Of a DNA stretch of 9,686 bases, positions 1 to 5,814 are shown in pieces. The position numbers and the translations under genes are program-made. Position 1 is the first letter of the stretch, and each line of letters opens with the position of its first letter. The stretch covers positions 1 to 9,686 of the forward strand of contig JAJAZI010000004.1 of assembly GCA_026785785.1 (NCBI GenBank). The letters run 5' to 3'. The DNA comes from Microbacteriaceae bacterium (GTDB lineage: Bacteria; Actinomycetota; Actinomycetes; Actinomycetales; Microbacteriaceae). The notes under the pieces are model-generated. The model had not been told where the DNA came from. It worked only from the letters and a program-made list of their open reading frames with translations, and made no database searches.

Positions 1-1
1 C

Positions 2-322
2 GTGATCGCGGTGAACCTGACGTTGCGGAAGGCGGGCCGGAGGGTGCCGCTGGGCGTGCTCGCGATCATCCAGAGTGCGATCGTGGTCGGCGCGATCGTG
101 TCGCTCATCGTGTTTCCGCAGGTCGTGAAGCAGCGCATCGGCACACTCAACCCGACGATTCTGCCGCTTGGCTACGGGGCCAACCTCGTGTTGTTCTATG
201 GGGTGCTCATGGCGGTCACGGCGGTTACGATCGCTGTGTACCTGCGGGTGACCGCGCGAACGCGGGCCGAGGTTTTGCTGGATGGATCAGCACCCTCAGC
301 ACCCTCAGCACCCTCCCGCTGA
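2..322 (+). CDS. Small or truncated membrane protein, two predicted helices, function unknown
   Basis: The reading frame is open from the window edge to a TGA at 320-322 and gives up to 106 residues. Two hydrophobic stretches, about residues 15-38 and 53-83, look like membrane helices joined by a short polar loop with basic residues (VVKQRIGTLN). A short basic stretch precedes a tail of three SAP repeats and a final SR. The first visible codon is a GTG at position 2 and reads GTGA with the next base, so this could be a complete small protein overlapping an upstream stop, as other genes here do. It could equally be the C-terminal part of a larger protein cut by the window edge. I recognise no family. 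The SAP tail comes directly from a 9-bp tandem duplication and is probably not functional. Confidence 0.55.
   Translation: MIAVNLTLRKAGRRVPLGVLAIIQSAIVVGAIVSLIVFPQVVKQRIGTLNPTILPLGYGANLVLFYGVLMAVTAVTIAVYLRVTARTRAEVLLDGSAPSAPSAPSR
289..315 (+). repeat. Three perfect 9-bp tandem repeats at the 3' end of a gene
   Basis: The unit AGCACCCTC occurs three times without mismatch at 289-297, 298-306 and 307-315. Because 9 is a multiple of 3 the frame is kept, and the repeats encode the SAP-SAP-SAP tail of the upstream membrane protein. Perfect identity suggests recent slippage or duplication. Confidence 0.85.
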
Positions 323-353
323 CGCAGGCCCGCTGCGCACGGATAGTCTCCGT

Positions 354-530
354 GGTGCGCTGGTGCGAGGTGTGATGGTGCGCTGGTGCGAGGTGTGATG
401 GTGCGTGGTGCACTGGTGCGAGGTGCGAGGCGTGATGGTGCGAGGTGCGCTGGTGCGCTGGTGCAAATTGCGCTGGTGCGCTGGTGCGAAGTGTGATGGT
501 GCGCGCTGGTACGAAGTGACGCTGCGTGTG
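354..530. repeat. Degenerate GGTGC-based tandem array, intergenic
   Basis: The region is built almost wholly from GGTGCG, CTGGTGCG and AGGTGTGATG blocks. Two perfect 23-bp units lie at 354-376 and 377-399. Three longer, degenerate units follow at 400-436, 437-496 and 497 onward; the first two of these end in GTGAT and the last decays into GTGAC. The array lies between a plus-strand gene ending at 322 and a minus-strand gene ending at 747. Long frames are open on both strands, giving a His/Ser/Thr-rich product on the minus strand. I attribute these to the repeat and not to coding. The right boundary is approximate because the pattern decays gradually. Confidence 0.8.
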
Positions 531-541
531 GCAGCCAGGCG

Positions 542-570
542 ACTTCGCCTGCGGGGCGGACCGCAGAAGT
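542..570. terminator. Hairpin between convergent genes, possible terminator
   Basis: CTGCGG at 549-554 pairs with CCGCAG at 561-566 around a 6-base loop. The stem continues as ACTT (542-545) with AAGT (567-570) past a 3-base bulge. No T-tract follows on either strand, so intrinsic termination is uncertain. Its position directly beside the 62-bp palindrome and downstream of the plus-strand gene fits a role at the 3' end. Confidence 0.35.
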
Positions 571-572
571 GC

Positions 573-634
573 GCCGAGTACAGAGTTGTGGTTGCTGCCG
601 ATGCGAGCCGAGGGACCACTATTCCGTATTCGGC
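573..634. repeat. 62-bp imperfect palindrome, copy 1
   Basis: The element begins GCCGAGTAC and ends GTATTCGGC. The first 20 or so bases pair with the last 20 or so, with few mismatches and some G-T pairs, leaving a central loop. It aligns without gaps to 5704-5765. I count about 44 of 62 identical positions, with the differences concentrated in the centre and the arms preserved. Both copies lie between convergent genes. It could act as a bidirectional terminator or mRNA-stabilising hairpin, or it may be a small palindromic mobile element of the REP/MITE kind. I know of no named family to assign it to. Confidence 0.75.
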
Positions 635-650
635 GTGATCCTACGCGAAG

Positions 651-750
651 ACGGCCCGCGTGCACGACTGGCTAGTTGGCCCGCGCGCACGATCGGCTAG
701 ACGGCCCGCACGCACGATTGGCTAGTTGGCCCGCGCGCACGACCGACTAG
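651..750. repeat. Four 25-bp tandem repeats with a 50-bp higher-order period
   Basis: Units lie at 651-675, 676-700, 701-725 and 726-750. Each has the pattern (AC or TT)GGCCCGC, then a CGCACGA-like core, then a CTAG end. Units 1 and 3 start with AC and units 2 and 4 with TT. The 50-bp halves (651-700 and 701-750) differ at only five positions by my comparison, which suggests a 25-bp duplication followed by a 50-bp duplication. The last CTAG supplies the TAG stop of the minus-strand universal stress protein, so the array starts at that gene's 3' end and runs downstream of it. Confidence 0.9.
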
Positions 751-1238
751 TTGCGGACCTTCTTCGGACGCACCACCAGCACGGGGCACTCGGCATGCCG
801 CACGCACTGCTCGCTCACCGAGCCGAGCAGGTGGCTACGGAAGCCGCCGAGCCCGCGGGAGCCAACCACGAGCATCCGCGCCTCGCCCGACAGCGCCAAA
901 AGAACCTCGGCCGGGTGGCCGAACGCGGCCCGGTAGGCGACCTCCACCGTCGGATGCGCCTCGGCTACAGCCTTCGACTCGGCCTCGAGCACGACGCACA
1001 CCTTCCCGGAGACCTGGGCGAACGACGACACGACGCCCAAGTCGACGAGGGTGCCGTGGGGCGCCGTGTCGATGCTCCAGGTGCGCACGACGCACAGGGG
1101 GGCGCCGAGCTTCTCCGCCAGCTCGAACCCCTGCTCGAGCGAGCGTTGGGCGTCGACGGAACCGTCGTGCCCGACGACGATGCTCCCGTTCGTGATGGGT
1201 TCGATTTCAGTGGTGTCAGGTCTGGACTTCGTCGACAT
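747..1238 (-). CDS. Universal stress protein (UspA family), single domain
   Basis: This 163-residue protein has one Usp domain. Residues 19-26 (SIVVGHDG) form the first strand and the nucleotide-contacting Asp loop. Residues 126-140 match the ATP-binding pattern G-2x-G-9x-G-(S/T): G126, G129, then G139-S140. The end (CPVLVVRP) is the usual last strand. It is therefore probably an ATP-binding UspA homologue of the mycobacterial Rv1996/Rv2623 type. Such proteins are cytosolic and linked to stress, hypoxia or persistence, but their molecular roles are poorly defined. The start is the ATG at 1236-1238, with only a weak GGGG upstream. It follows the methyltransferase by 61 bp on the same strand, so it may be co-transcribed or have its own promoter. 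Its stop lies inside the last 25-bp repeat unit. Confidence 0.92.
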   Translation of the reverse strand: MSTKSRPDTTEIEPITNGSIVVGHDGSVDAQRSLEQGFELAEKLGAPLCVVRTWSIDTAPHGTLVDLGVVSSFAQVSGKVCVVLEAESKAVAEAHPTVEVAYRAAFGHPAEVLLALSGEARMLVVGSRGLGGFRSHLLGSVSEQCVRHAECPVLVVRPKKVRN

Positions 1239-1299
1239 GGGTGCCCCGTTCAGCGATCGTGGGAGGCCGTCCCGGTCGGACGTGTTCCCTCACTTGAGC

Positions 1300-2061
1300 C
1301 TACGAGGCGTTTGGGCGATTCGGATGTCCTTCCCGTGCGAGGCGGCAGAATGTGCGGCCGTCGAGCTGCCAGAGCTGGCGAGACGCGAGCCCGATGGCCG
1401 CCGCGCGGGCGATGAGGGAGTCCACGCCGGTCTCCGCCCAGCGGAACGGGTCGCTCTGGCGGCCGTGCGTGTCGACGAGTCGTCCGGTGTAGGTGCGGTC
1501 CCGCGCGGCATCCGGATGCGTCTCCACGACGATCTCCCCGTCGGTCGCGAGCAGCTCGGCGCAGCGGGCGAGCAGCGCAGTGACGTCGCCGCCGATGCCG
1601 ATGTTGCAGTCGACGAGCAGCGCGGTCTGCCACTGGCCCTCGAGCGGAAGCTCTTCAAAGACCGAGCCGAGCAGCACGCTGAGGCCGGACTCGGTCGCGA
1701 CCTCGACCGCGGTGGGGGAGACGTCGATGCCGAGCGCCTCGATGCCGAGGTCCATGGCCGCGCGCACCATCCGGCCGGGACCGCAGCCGATGTCGAGCAC
1801 GGGACCGGTCACGCTGCGCAGCAGGCTCAGATCGGCGGCATCCGCGGCCGCGTGCCAGCGCGACACGTCCATCGGGGCCGCGCTGCAGTTATCGCCGCCG
1901 CCGATCTGGCTGGGGTCGGTCTCGCCGTCGTCGGTCTCGTGCAGGTAGAGCACGTTCGAGTGGGAGCGGCGGAGGGCAGCGGCGTAGGGTTCCGAGCCGC
2001 CCGCGCCGAACGTCGTGCCCTCGGCGATGTCGTCGGTTTCGGTGTTGCGCGCGCGGTTCAC
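1300..2061 (-). CDS. Class I SAM-dependent methyltransferase
   Basis: This 253-residue protein has a Rossmann-type methyltransferase core. Motif I is VLDIGCGPG at residues 88-96, the acidic end of strand 2 is GIDVS at 111-115, and a motif II-like strand (ALLVDCNIGIGG) is at about 147-158. The substrate is not evident. The first 60 residues are polar and weakly conserved-looking. The GTG at 2059-2061 overlaps the upstream stop by four bases (GTGA), which favours this start. An internal ATG at residue 64 (MDVSRWHAAAD), about 24 residues before motif I, is an alternative. It is the third gene of a GT2 - CofC-like - methyltransferase unit, so a small sugar-linked or lipid-linked acceptor is plausible. 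Cysteines at 59, 93, 152, 167 and 239 do not obviously match the ArsM arsenic-binding set, so I do not call it an arsenite methyltransferase. Confidence 0.88.
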   Translation of the reverse strand: MNRARNTETDDIAEGTTFGAGGSEPYAAALRRSHSNVLYLHETDDGETDPSQIGGGDNCSAAPMDVSRWHAAADAADLSLLRSVTGPVLDIGCGPGRMVRAAMDLGIEALGIDVSPTAVEVATESGLSVLLGSVFEELPLEGQWQTALLVDCNIGIGGDVTALLARCAELLATDGEIVVETHPDAARDRTYTGRLVDTHGRQSDPFRWAETGVDSLIARAAAIGLASRQLWQLDGRTFCRLAREGHPNRPNAS

Positions 2062-2831
2062 GAGTGGGCCGTCTCGGTGCGGTGTGCGTGGGAGGTGCTG
2101 GTGCTGGTGGGTGCGCTGGTGCTGGTGCTGGTGCCGGTGCCGGTGCTCGTGCTGGCGCGTTCGGGTGCCGGGCCGGTGAGCACCCTATCGGGCGCTGACG
2201 CCGGGTGCCCATCGAGCGGCATGTGTGCGGAGAGAACCGTCGCGAAGCGGGTGAGGGGGGCGGCGCGGGCGACCGCGATCGCGTCGTCGATCGTGTCGAC
2301 ATCGGTGAGCTCGGGGAGTTCGCGCACCGTGAGTCCGGCATCGCGCAGCCGCTGGAGCTGGATGCTGCCGGTGTCGTCACGTGACATCGGGACGCCTCGC
2401 ACAAGGTCGCCGTCGGGGTTCGCGAGGGCGAGCACCCAGAATCCGCCGTCGTTCGCCGGACCGAACCAGGCGTCGACGCCGGGCGGCCACGGCTCGAACA
2501 TCGGGGCGAGCATCTCGCTGGTGATCTGGGGGGTGTCCATGCCGATGAGCACGGTCGGGCCTTCGCACTCGTCGAACATCGCGCCGAGGCGCAGGTCGAG
2601 GTCGCCTGCCACCTGGTTCATCACGTCGTACTCCTCGGATCCGGGCGGCACTTCGGCGCCGTCGAACAGCAGAACGCGGCGGGTCGCGGGCACGGCGGCG
2701 ATCGCGGCGAGCGTGTCGGCGATGGCCGCGGCGGCGAGCTCGGCGGCGGCCTCGAGGCTCAGCGGTGGATGCAGCCGGGTCTTGACCTTGCCGGGCAAGG
2801 CCTCCTTGGCGATGAGAACGATGGTTGTCAC
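2058..2831 (-). CDS. DUF2064 / CofC-like GT-A fold transferase (TIGR04282-type)
   Basis: This 257-residue protein begins TTIVLIAKEALPGKVKTRL, the nucleotide-binding loop with G-x-x-K-T-R seen in DUF2064 and related to CofC and other NTP transferases. IGMDTPQI (residues 97-104) gives the metal-binding Asp, and NDGGFWVLAL (127-136) is the conserved substrate loop. The family is labelled glycosyltransferase A or 'arsenosugar biosynthesis glycosyltransferase', but activity is largely unproven; sugar or nucleotidyl transfer is inferred from the fold. The GTG start at 2829-2831 shares GTGA with the stop of the upstream GT2 gene, and its own TGA shares GTGA with the methyltransferase start, so the three are very likely translationally coupled. 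The last 32 or so residues (from 226) are a Ser/Thr-rich low-complexity tail coded by a hexamer repeat and lie outside the fold. Confidence 0.88.
   Translation of the reverse strand: MTTIVLIAKEALPGKVKTRLHPPLSLEAAAELAAAAIADTLAAIAAVPATRRVLLFDGAEVPPGSEEYDVMNQVAGDLDLRLGAMFDECEGPTVLIGMDTPQITSEMLAPMFEPWPPGVDAWFGPANDGGFWVLALANPDGDLVRGVPMSRDDTGSIQLQRLRDAGLTVRELPELTDVDTIDDAIAVARAAPLTRFATVLSAHMPLDGHPASAPDRVLTGPAPERASTSTGTGTSTSTSAPTSTSTSHAHRTETAHS
2094..2155. repeat. GGTGCT/GGTGCC hexamer microsatellite inside the CofC-like gene
   Basis: On the plus strand the stretch repeats GGTGCT, GGTGCC and GGTGCG blocks with a dominant 6-bp period. Read on the coding (minus) strand it gives alternating Ser-Thr and Gly-Thr codons of the DUF2064 protein tail. 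Slippage by one unit would add or remove two residues without changing frame. The GGTGC motif is shared with the intergenic array at 354-530. Confidence 0.75.
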
Positions 2832-3535
2832 GGGTGTCCTTCGGAGCCGCGCTCCGAATGGCTTGGTCGGCGGCGCTCCGCGGCGAGCAAGCGCGACATG
2901 TCCTTGATCGCCGTGAAGGTGCCGCGCATGGTGCCGGTGACCTTCGACCGGCCGATCCGCGGCGAGAAGGGGGTGTCGACCTCGCGGATGCGCCATCCGG
3001 TTGCCGACGCCCGCAGCACCATCTCGAGCGGGTAGCCGCTGCGCCGGTCGGCCAGCTCGAGGGCGAGGAGTGCGGGGCGGCCGGCCGCGCGCATCGGTCC
3101 GAGGTCGTGCAGATTGACGCCCGTCGCGTCGCGCATCATCTGCGCGAGGGCCCAGTTCGCGACGCGCGCGTGCGCCGGCCACGCGGATCTCGGCGTCGGG
3201 CGGCGCCGCCCGAGCACGAGCTCGACTGAGCCAGCGGCGACGGGATCGACGACGAGGGGGAGGTCGGCGGGATCCATTGAGGCATCCGCGTCGCAGAAGG
3301 CGACGATGGGGGCGGTCGCGGCGAGCAGGCCGGCGTGGGCGGCGGACCCGAAGCCCCGCCGCGGCTCGTGGACGACGATCGAGCCGAGCTCTCGGGCGAC
3401 CTCGGCGGAGCGGTCGGTCGAGCCGTTGTCGACGACGATCGCGCGGTAACCGTCGGGCAGCCGAGACAGCAACCAGGGCAGGGCGCCCTCCTCATTGAGG
3501 CAGGGGAACACGACGTCGACGCGGGGTTCTGACAC
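2828..3535 (-). CDS. Family 2 glycosyltransferase (DPM1/polyprenol-phosphate glycosyltransferase-like)
   Basis: This 235-residue protein has the GT-A core of family 2. PCLNEEGALPWLL is at residues 11-23, VVDNGSTDRS at 34-43, and the DxD metal/nucleotide-sugar motif is in CDADASMDP (82-84). SGYPLEMVLRA (166-176) and the SKVTGT segment (197-202) are typical of dolichyl/polyprenyl-phosphate sugar synthases. No membrane helix follows, so it is probably a peripheral enzyme moving a sugar from a nucleotide donor to a lipid phosphate or similar acceptor. The GTG at 3533-3535 is the first possible start, as an in-frame stop lies just upstream. A TAGGGT hexamer sits exactly 6 nt before it, suggesting a leaderless mRNA. 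It is the first gene of the GT2 - CofC-like - methyltransferase unit. Donor and acceptor cannot be read from the sequence. Confidence 0.9.
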   Translation of the reverse strand: MSEPRVDVVFPCLNEEGALPWLLSRLPDGYRAIVVDNGSTDRSAEVARELGSIVVHEPRRGFGSAAHAGLLAATAPIVAFCDADASMDPADLPLVVDPVAAGSVELVLGRRRPTPRSAWPAHARVANWALAQMMRDATGVNLHDLGPMRAAGRPALLALELADRRSGYPLEMVLRASATGWRIREVDTPFSPRIGRSKVTGTMRGTFTAIKDMSRLLAAERRRPSHSERGSEGHP

Positions 3536-3541
3536 CTATCG

Positions 3542-3547
3542 ACCCTA
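3542..3547 (-). promoter_or_regulatory. Putative -10 box (TAGGGT) for the glycosyltransferase operon, leaderless
   Basis: Read on the minus strand, TAGGGT fits the actinobacterial TANNNT -10 pattern. Six bases separate it from the GTG start, placing transcription initiation on or next to the start codon. No Shine-Dalgarno sequence and no convincing -35 box are visible. Confidence 0.4.
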
Positions 3548-3668
3548 CGAGGTTGCGGCTGAGTGCTGGCACCGACTTGCGGCCGAGAGCGGAATTCGCG
3601 TAACGGCTCAGCGTGGAACCTGACCCGCCACTCACTCACGAGCGCACCTCTCGCGTCCCACCACCGCC

Positions 3669-3760
3669 GGGAGTGCCTGCGTGCGCTGGGAGTGCCTGCG
3701 TGCGCTGGGAGTGCCTGCGTGCGTTGGGAGTGCCTGCGTGCGCTGGGAGTGCCTGCGTCA
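3669..3760. repeat. 19-bp tandem repeat, about 4.8 copies, in a divergent promoter region
   Basis: The unit GGGAGTGCCTGCGTGCGCT occurs at 3669-3687, 3688-3706, 3707-3725 (one T for C) and 3726-3744. A fifth, truncated unit lies at 3745-3760. It sits between the divergent glycosyltransferase and molybdopterin oxidoreductase genes, about 130 bp from one start and 100 bp from the other. The rest of 3536-3856 holds only the two putative -10 boxes, and I see no gene in it. Frames crossing it are open only because 19 bp cycles through all phases. It is either a variable-number repeat or an array of protein-binding sites. Confidence 0.92.
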
Positions 3761-3844
3761 CGAGCACTCTGGGCGCGAACGCGCATAGTGGACGGTCGCG
3801 GGTCCGTCGCCGCGGCGCTCGGGGGGAAACTCAGGCAATCCTTC

Positions 3845-3850
3845 TACTCT
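3845..3850 (+). promoter_or_regulatory. Putative -10 box (TACTCT) for the molybdopterin oxidoreductase, leaderless
   Basis: TACTCT fits TANNNT and lies exactly 6 nt before the GTG at 3857, the same geometry as for the divergent glycosyltransferase operon. There is no Shine-Dalgarno sequence. A GGGGAAACT tract at about 3823-3831 could serve as an upstream element of ECF-sigma type, but this is weak. Confidence 0.42.
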
Positions 3851-3856
3851 GACCGG

Positions 3857-5590
3857 GTGACTGCGCCCTCCGTCCCCGACCCGCGCGTCGGCGACGATAG
3901 TTCGACCGCGGCATCCGGCACTACGGAATTGACCGAGCGCCAACGCACTCTCCGCGCCGCGCTCGTTGGCGGCGTCACTGCGATCGCGACGCTCGCGACG
4001 GCCGAGGTCGTGTCGCTGTTCCTCGGCGGGATCGGCAATCCGATCCTCGGCGTCGGGTCGGCCATCGTCGATCTCGTGCCGCCCGCGTTCAAGACCCTCG
4101 TCATCGACCTGTTCGACACCGCCGACAAGCTCGTCCTGTTCATCTGCCTCGGACTTGTCGTGCTCGTGTTCGCCGTCGCGGCCGGGATTCTGCAGTCGAG
4201 CAGGGGACGCTGGGGCGAGGCCGTACTCGGCCTCGTCGCCGTCATCGCGATTGCCGCGGCGGTCACGCGGTCCGGCGCGACCCCGGTGCACGCCATCCCC
4301 ACGCTCGCGGGCGCCGCCATCGGCATCCTGACCCTCCGGGCGCTCATCGGCAGGCTCGAACTGTGGCGCGCGGCGGATGCTCGTGCTGCAGCCCGTTCGT
4401 CGTCGGGTGCCGACCGCACGAGCGGCTCTCGACCGCTGGACACCCCGGGCGCCGTGCATCCATCCACGTTCCGCTCGTTCGACGCGCTGCCGACCTTCCC
4501 GTCGTCGGTGCGCCCCGGCGTCGAGCGCCGCCGATTCCTCCGCCTCACGATCACGATCGGAGTCGTGAGCGCCCTGGTCGGCGCCGGTGCGCGGATCGCG
4601 ACCGCAGCCGCCACCGCCGTCGGCGACCTGCGCGCCGCCATCCGCCTGCCCCGGGCCGCGACCCCGGCACCCGCGATCCCCACCGACGCGACCCTCGACG
4701 TCGAGGGCATCACCCCTTTCGTCACCCCGAACGACGCGTTCTACCGCATCGACACCGCACTGCAGGTTCCGTCGGTCGACCCGCGCGACTGGACCCTGCG
4801 CATCACCGGCATGGTCGAGCAGGACGTGACGATCAACTTCGAGGAGCTGCTCGCGCTGCCGATGCAGGAGAGCCGCATCACTCTCGCCTGCGTCTCGAAC
4901 GAGGTCGGCGGGGGCCTCATCGGCACTGCGTTGTGGCTCGGGTATCCGATTCGCGACCTGCTCGCGCGCGCCCGCCCGATGCCCGGGGCCGACATGGTGC
5001 TCTCGACGAGCATCGACGGGTTCACCGCCTCGACCCCGCTCGAGGTGCTGCTCGATGAGAACACGGATGCCCTGCTCGCGGTGGGCATGAACGGCGAGCC
5101 CCTGCCGCTGCAGCACGGGTTCCCGGTGCGGATGGTCGTTCCCGGCCTCTACGGCTATGTCTCGGCAACGAAATGGGTCGTCTCGCTCGAGGTCACGCGG
5201 TTCGCCGACCGCGTCGCGTACTGGACCCCGCGGGGCTGGTCGGAGCGGGGGCCGATCAAGCTGTCCTCGCGCATCGACACGCCGGCATCCCGGTCCAGCG
5301 TGCCTGCCGGCACGGTCGTTGTGGCGGGCGTCGCGTGGGCGCAGCACATCGGCATCGACCGAGTCGAGGTGCGCATCGATGGGGGCGAGTGGCGCGAGGC
5401 GAAGCTGGCCCGCGCCATGACCGCCGACACCTGGCTGCAGTGGTCGCACGAGTGGGATGCCGCTGCCGGCGACCACGAGATCGAGGTGCGCGCGACCGAC
5501 AGCGACGGCCTCGTTCAGACGGAGAAGGAGGCGCCCGTCGCCCCGGATGGTGCGACCGGGCTGCACCGCGTCAGCGTCAGCGTGAGCTGA
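3857..5590 (+). CDS. Membrane-anchored molybdopterin-dependent oxidoreductase (sulfite oxidase fold)
   Basis: This 577-residue protein has about four hydrophobic helices in the first third (roughly 33-58, 92-113, 118-137, 145-166), then a polar loop. The loop ends in a twin-arginine motif, ERRRFLR (224-226 are the Arg residues), followed by a fifth helix (about 229-250). The catalytic part runs from about 280. The molybdenum-ligand cysteine is C345 in LACVSNEVGG, and the H420-GFPVR and KWV segments are typical of the Oxidored_molyb domain. A Mo-co dimerisation-like beta domain (about 470-577) ends the protein. The cofactor domain is probably folded in the cytosol and exported by Tat, facing outside. 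The substrate is unknown; sulfite, nitrate and oxidised methionine are all precedents in this fold. An upstream extension to 3563 stays open, but it runs through the 19-bp array. The GTG start at 3857 sits 6 nt after a -10 box and is preferred. moeA, moaC and mog nearby supply its cofactor. Confidence 0.92.
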   Translation: MTAPSVPDPRVGDDSSTAASGTTELTERQRTLRAALVGGVTAIATLATAEVVSLFLGGIGNPILGVGSAIVDLVPPAFKTLVIDLFDTADKLVLFICLGLVVLVFAVAAGILQSSRGRWGEAVLGLVAVIAIAAAVTRSGATPVHAIPTLAGAAIGILTLRALIGRLELWRAADARAAARSSSGADRTSGSRPLDTPGAVHPSTFRSFDALPTFPSSVRPGVERRRFLRLTITIGVVSALVGAGARIATAAATAVGDLRAAIRLPRAATPAPAIPTDATLDVEGITPFVTPNDAFYRIDTALQVPSVDPRDWTLRITGMVEQDVTINFEELLALPMQESRITLACVSNEVGGGLIGTALWLGYPIRDLLARARPMPGADMVLSTSIDGFTASTPLEVLLDENTDALLAVGMNGEPLPLQHGFPVRMVVPGLYGYVSATKWVVSLEVTRFADRVAYWTPRGWSERGPIKLSSRIDTPASRSSVPAGTVVVAGVAWAQHIGIDRVEVRIDGGEWREAKLARAMTADTWLQWSHEWDAAAGDHEIEVRATDSDGLVQTEKEAPVAPDGATGLHRVSVSVS

Positions 5591-5602
5591 ACCGCGTGTG
5601 GG

Positions 5603-5618
5603 GCTCAGCCGATTGAGC
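5603..5618 (+). terminator. Short hairpin after the oxidoreductase gene
   Basis: GCTCA (5603-5607) pairs perfectly with TGAGC (5614-5618) around a 6-base loop, 12 bp after the stop codon. There is no T-tract, and the stem is only 5 bp, so this is a weak terminator candidate. A second short stem (GGCC at 5620-5623 with GGCC at 5630-5633) follows directly. Confidence 0.25.
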
Positions 5619-5651
5619 AGGCCGCTCGTGGCCGGAATGCGCGCCAACCGC

Positions 5652-5683
5652 GTTGAGTGCGCGGTAGCGGCGGCTCGCTCCCG
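5652..5683. repeat. Decayed left half of the 62-bp palindrome
   Basis: This stretch aligns without gaps to the left half of the full element that starts 52 bp further on (5704 onward). I count about 25 of 32 positions identical, including GAGT, GTAG and GCTCGC blocks in register. No matching right half is seen, so it looks like a remnant or a partial duplication. Confidence 0.5.
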
Positions 5684-5703
5684 TCGAGAATGCGCGGCAT
5701 CAC

Positions 5704-5765
5704 GCCGAGTACGCAGTAGTGGCTGCTCGCGCCCGCCCGGGAGCGACCACTAGTCCGTACTCGGC
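5704..5765. repeat. 62-bp imperfect palindrome, copy 2
   Basis: The element begins GCCGAGTACG and ends CGTACTCGGC. The arms pair over about 20 bases apart from a short mismatch around positions 11-13, and the loop is C-rich. It has the same length as 573-634 and aligns to it without gaps. It lies between the convergent oxidoreductase (ends 5590) and SDR (ends 5815) genes. The rest of 5591-5814 holds only short hairpins and the decayed half copy, and I see no gene there. A role as a two-way terminator or a mobile palindrome is possible. Confidence 0.78.
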
Positions 5766-5814
5766 GGACTTCTGACCCTACTGAGGCAGAAACTGCTCAA
5801 CCGGCAGAAACCGT

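Noticed and set aside
225..665. Minus-strand open frame coding a His/Ser/Thr/Pro-rich repeat protein
   Set aside because: It is explained by the GGTGC tandem array at 354-530, which stays open in several frames. It has no domain and no clear ribosome-binding site.
651..750. CRISPR array
   Set aside because: The 25-bp units are directly adjacent with no spacers, and no cas genes are present. The same holds for the 19-bp array at 3669-3760.
1300..2061. Arsenite methyltransferase ArsM
   Set aside because: The core methyltransferase motifs are present, but the cysteine spacing does not clearly match the arsenic-binding set and no ars regulator or radical-SAM ArsS is nearby.
1051..2907. 618-codon open frame on the plus strand
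   Set aside because: It runs antisense through the stress-protein, methyltransferase and CofC-like genes, which have clear motifs. Its product is a low-complexity mix with no recognisable domain, as expected in high-GC DNA.
3563..3856. 98-codon N-terminal extension of the molybdopterin oxidoreductase
   Set aside because: It would be coded by the 19-bp tandem array and intergenic DNA. The GTG at 3857 has a well-placed -10 box and directly precedes the expected N terminus.
3758..5647. 629-codon open frame on the minus strand
   Set aside because: It is antisense to the molybdopterin oxidoreductase. The product is Arg/Asp/Gly-rich without any domain, and the plus-strand gene is well supported.
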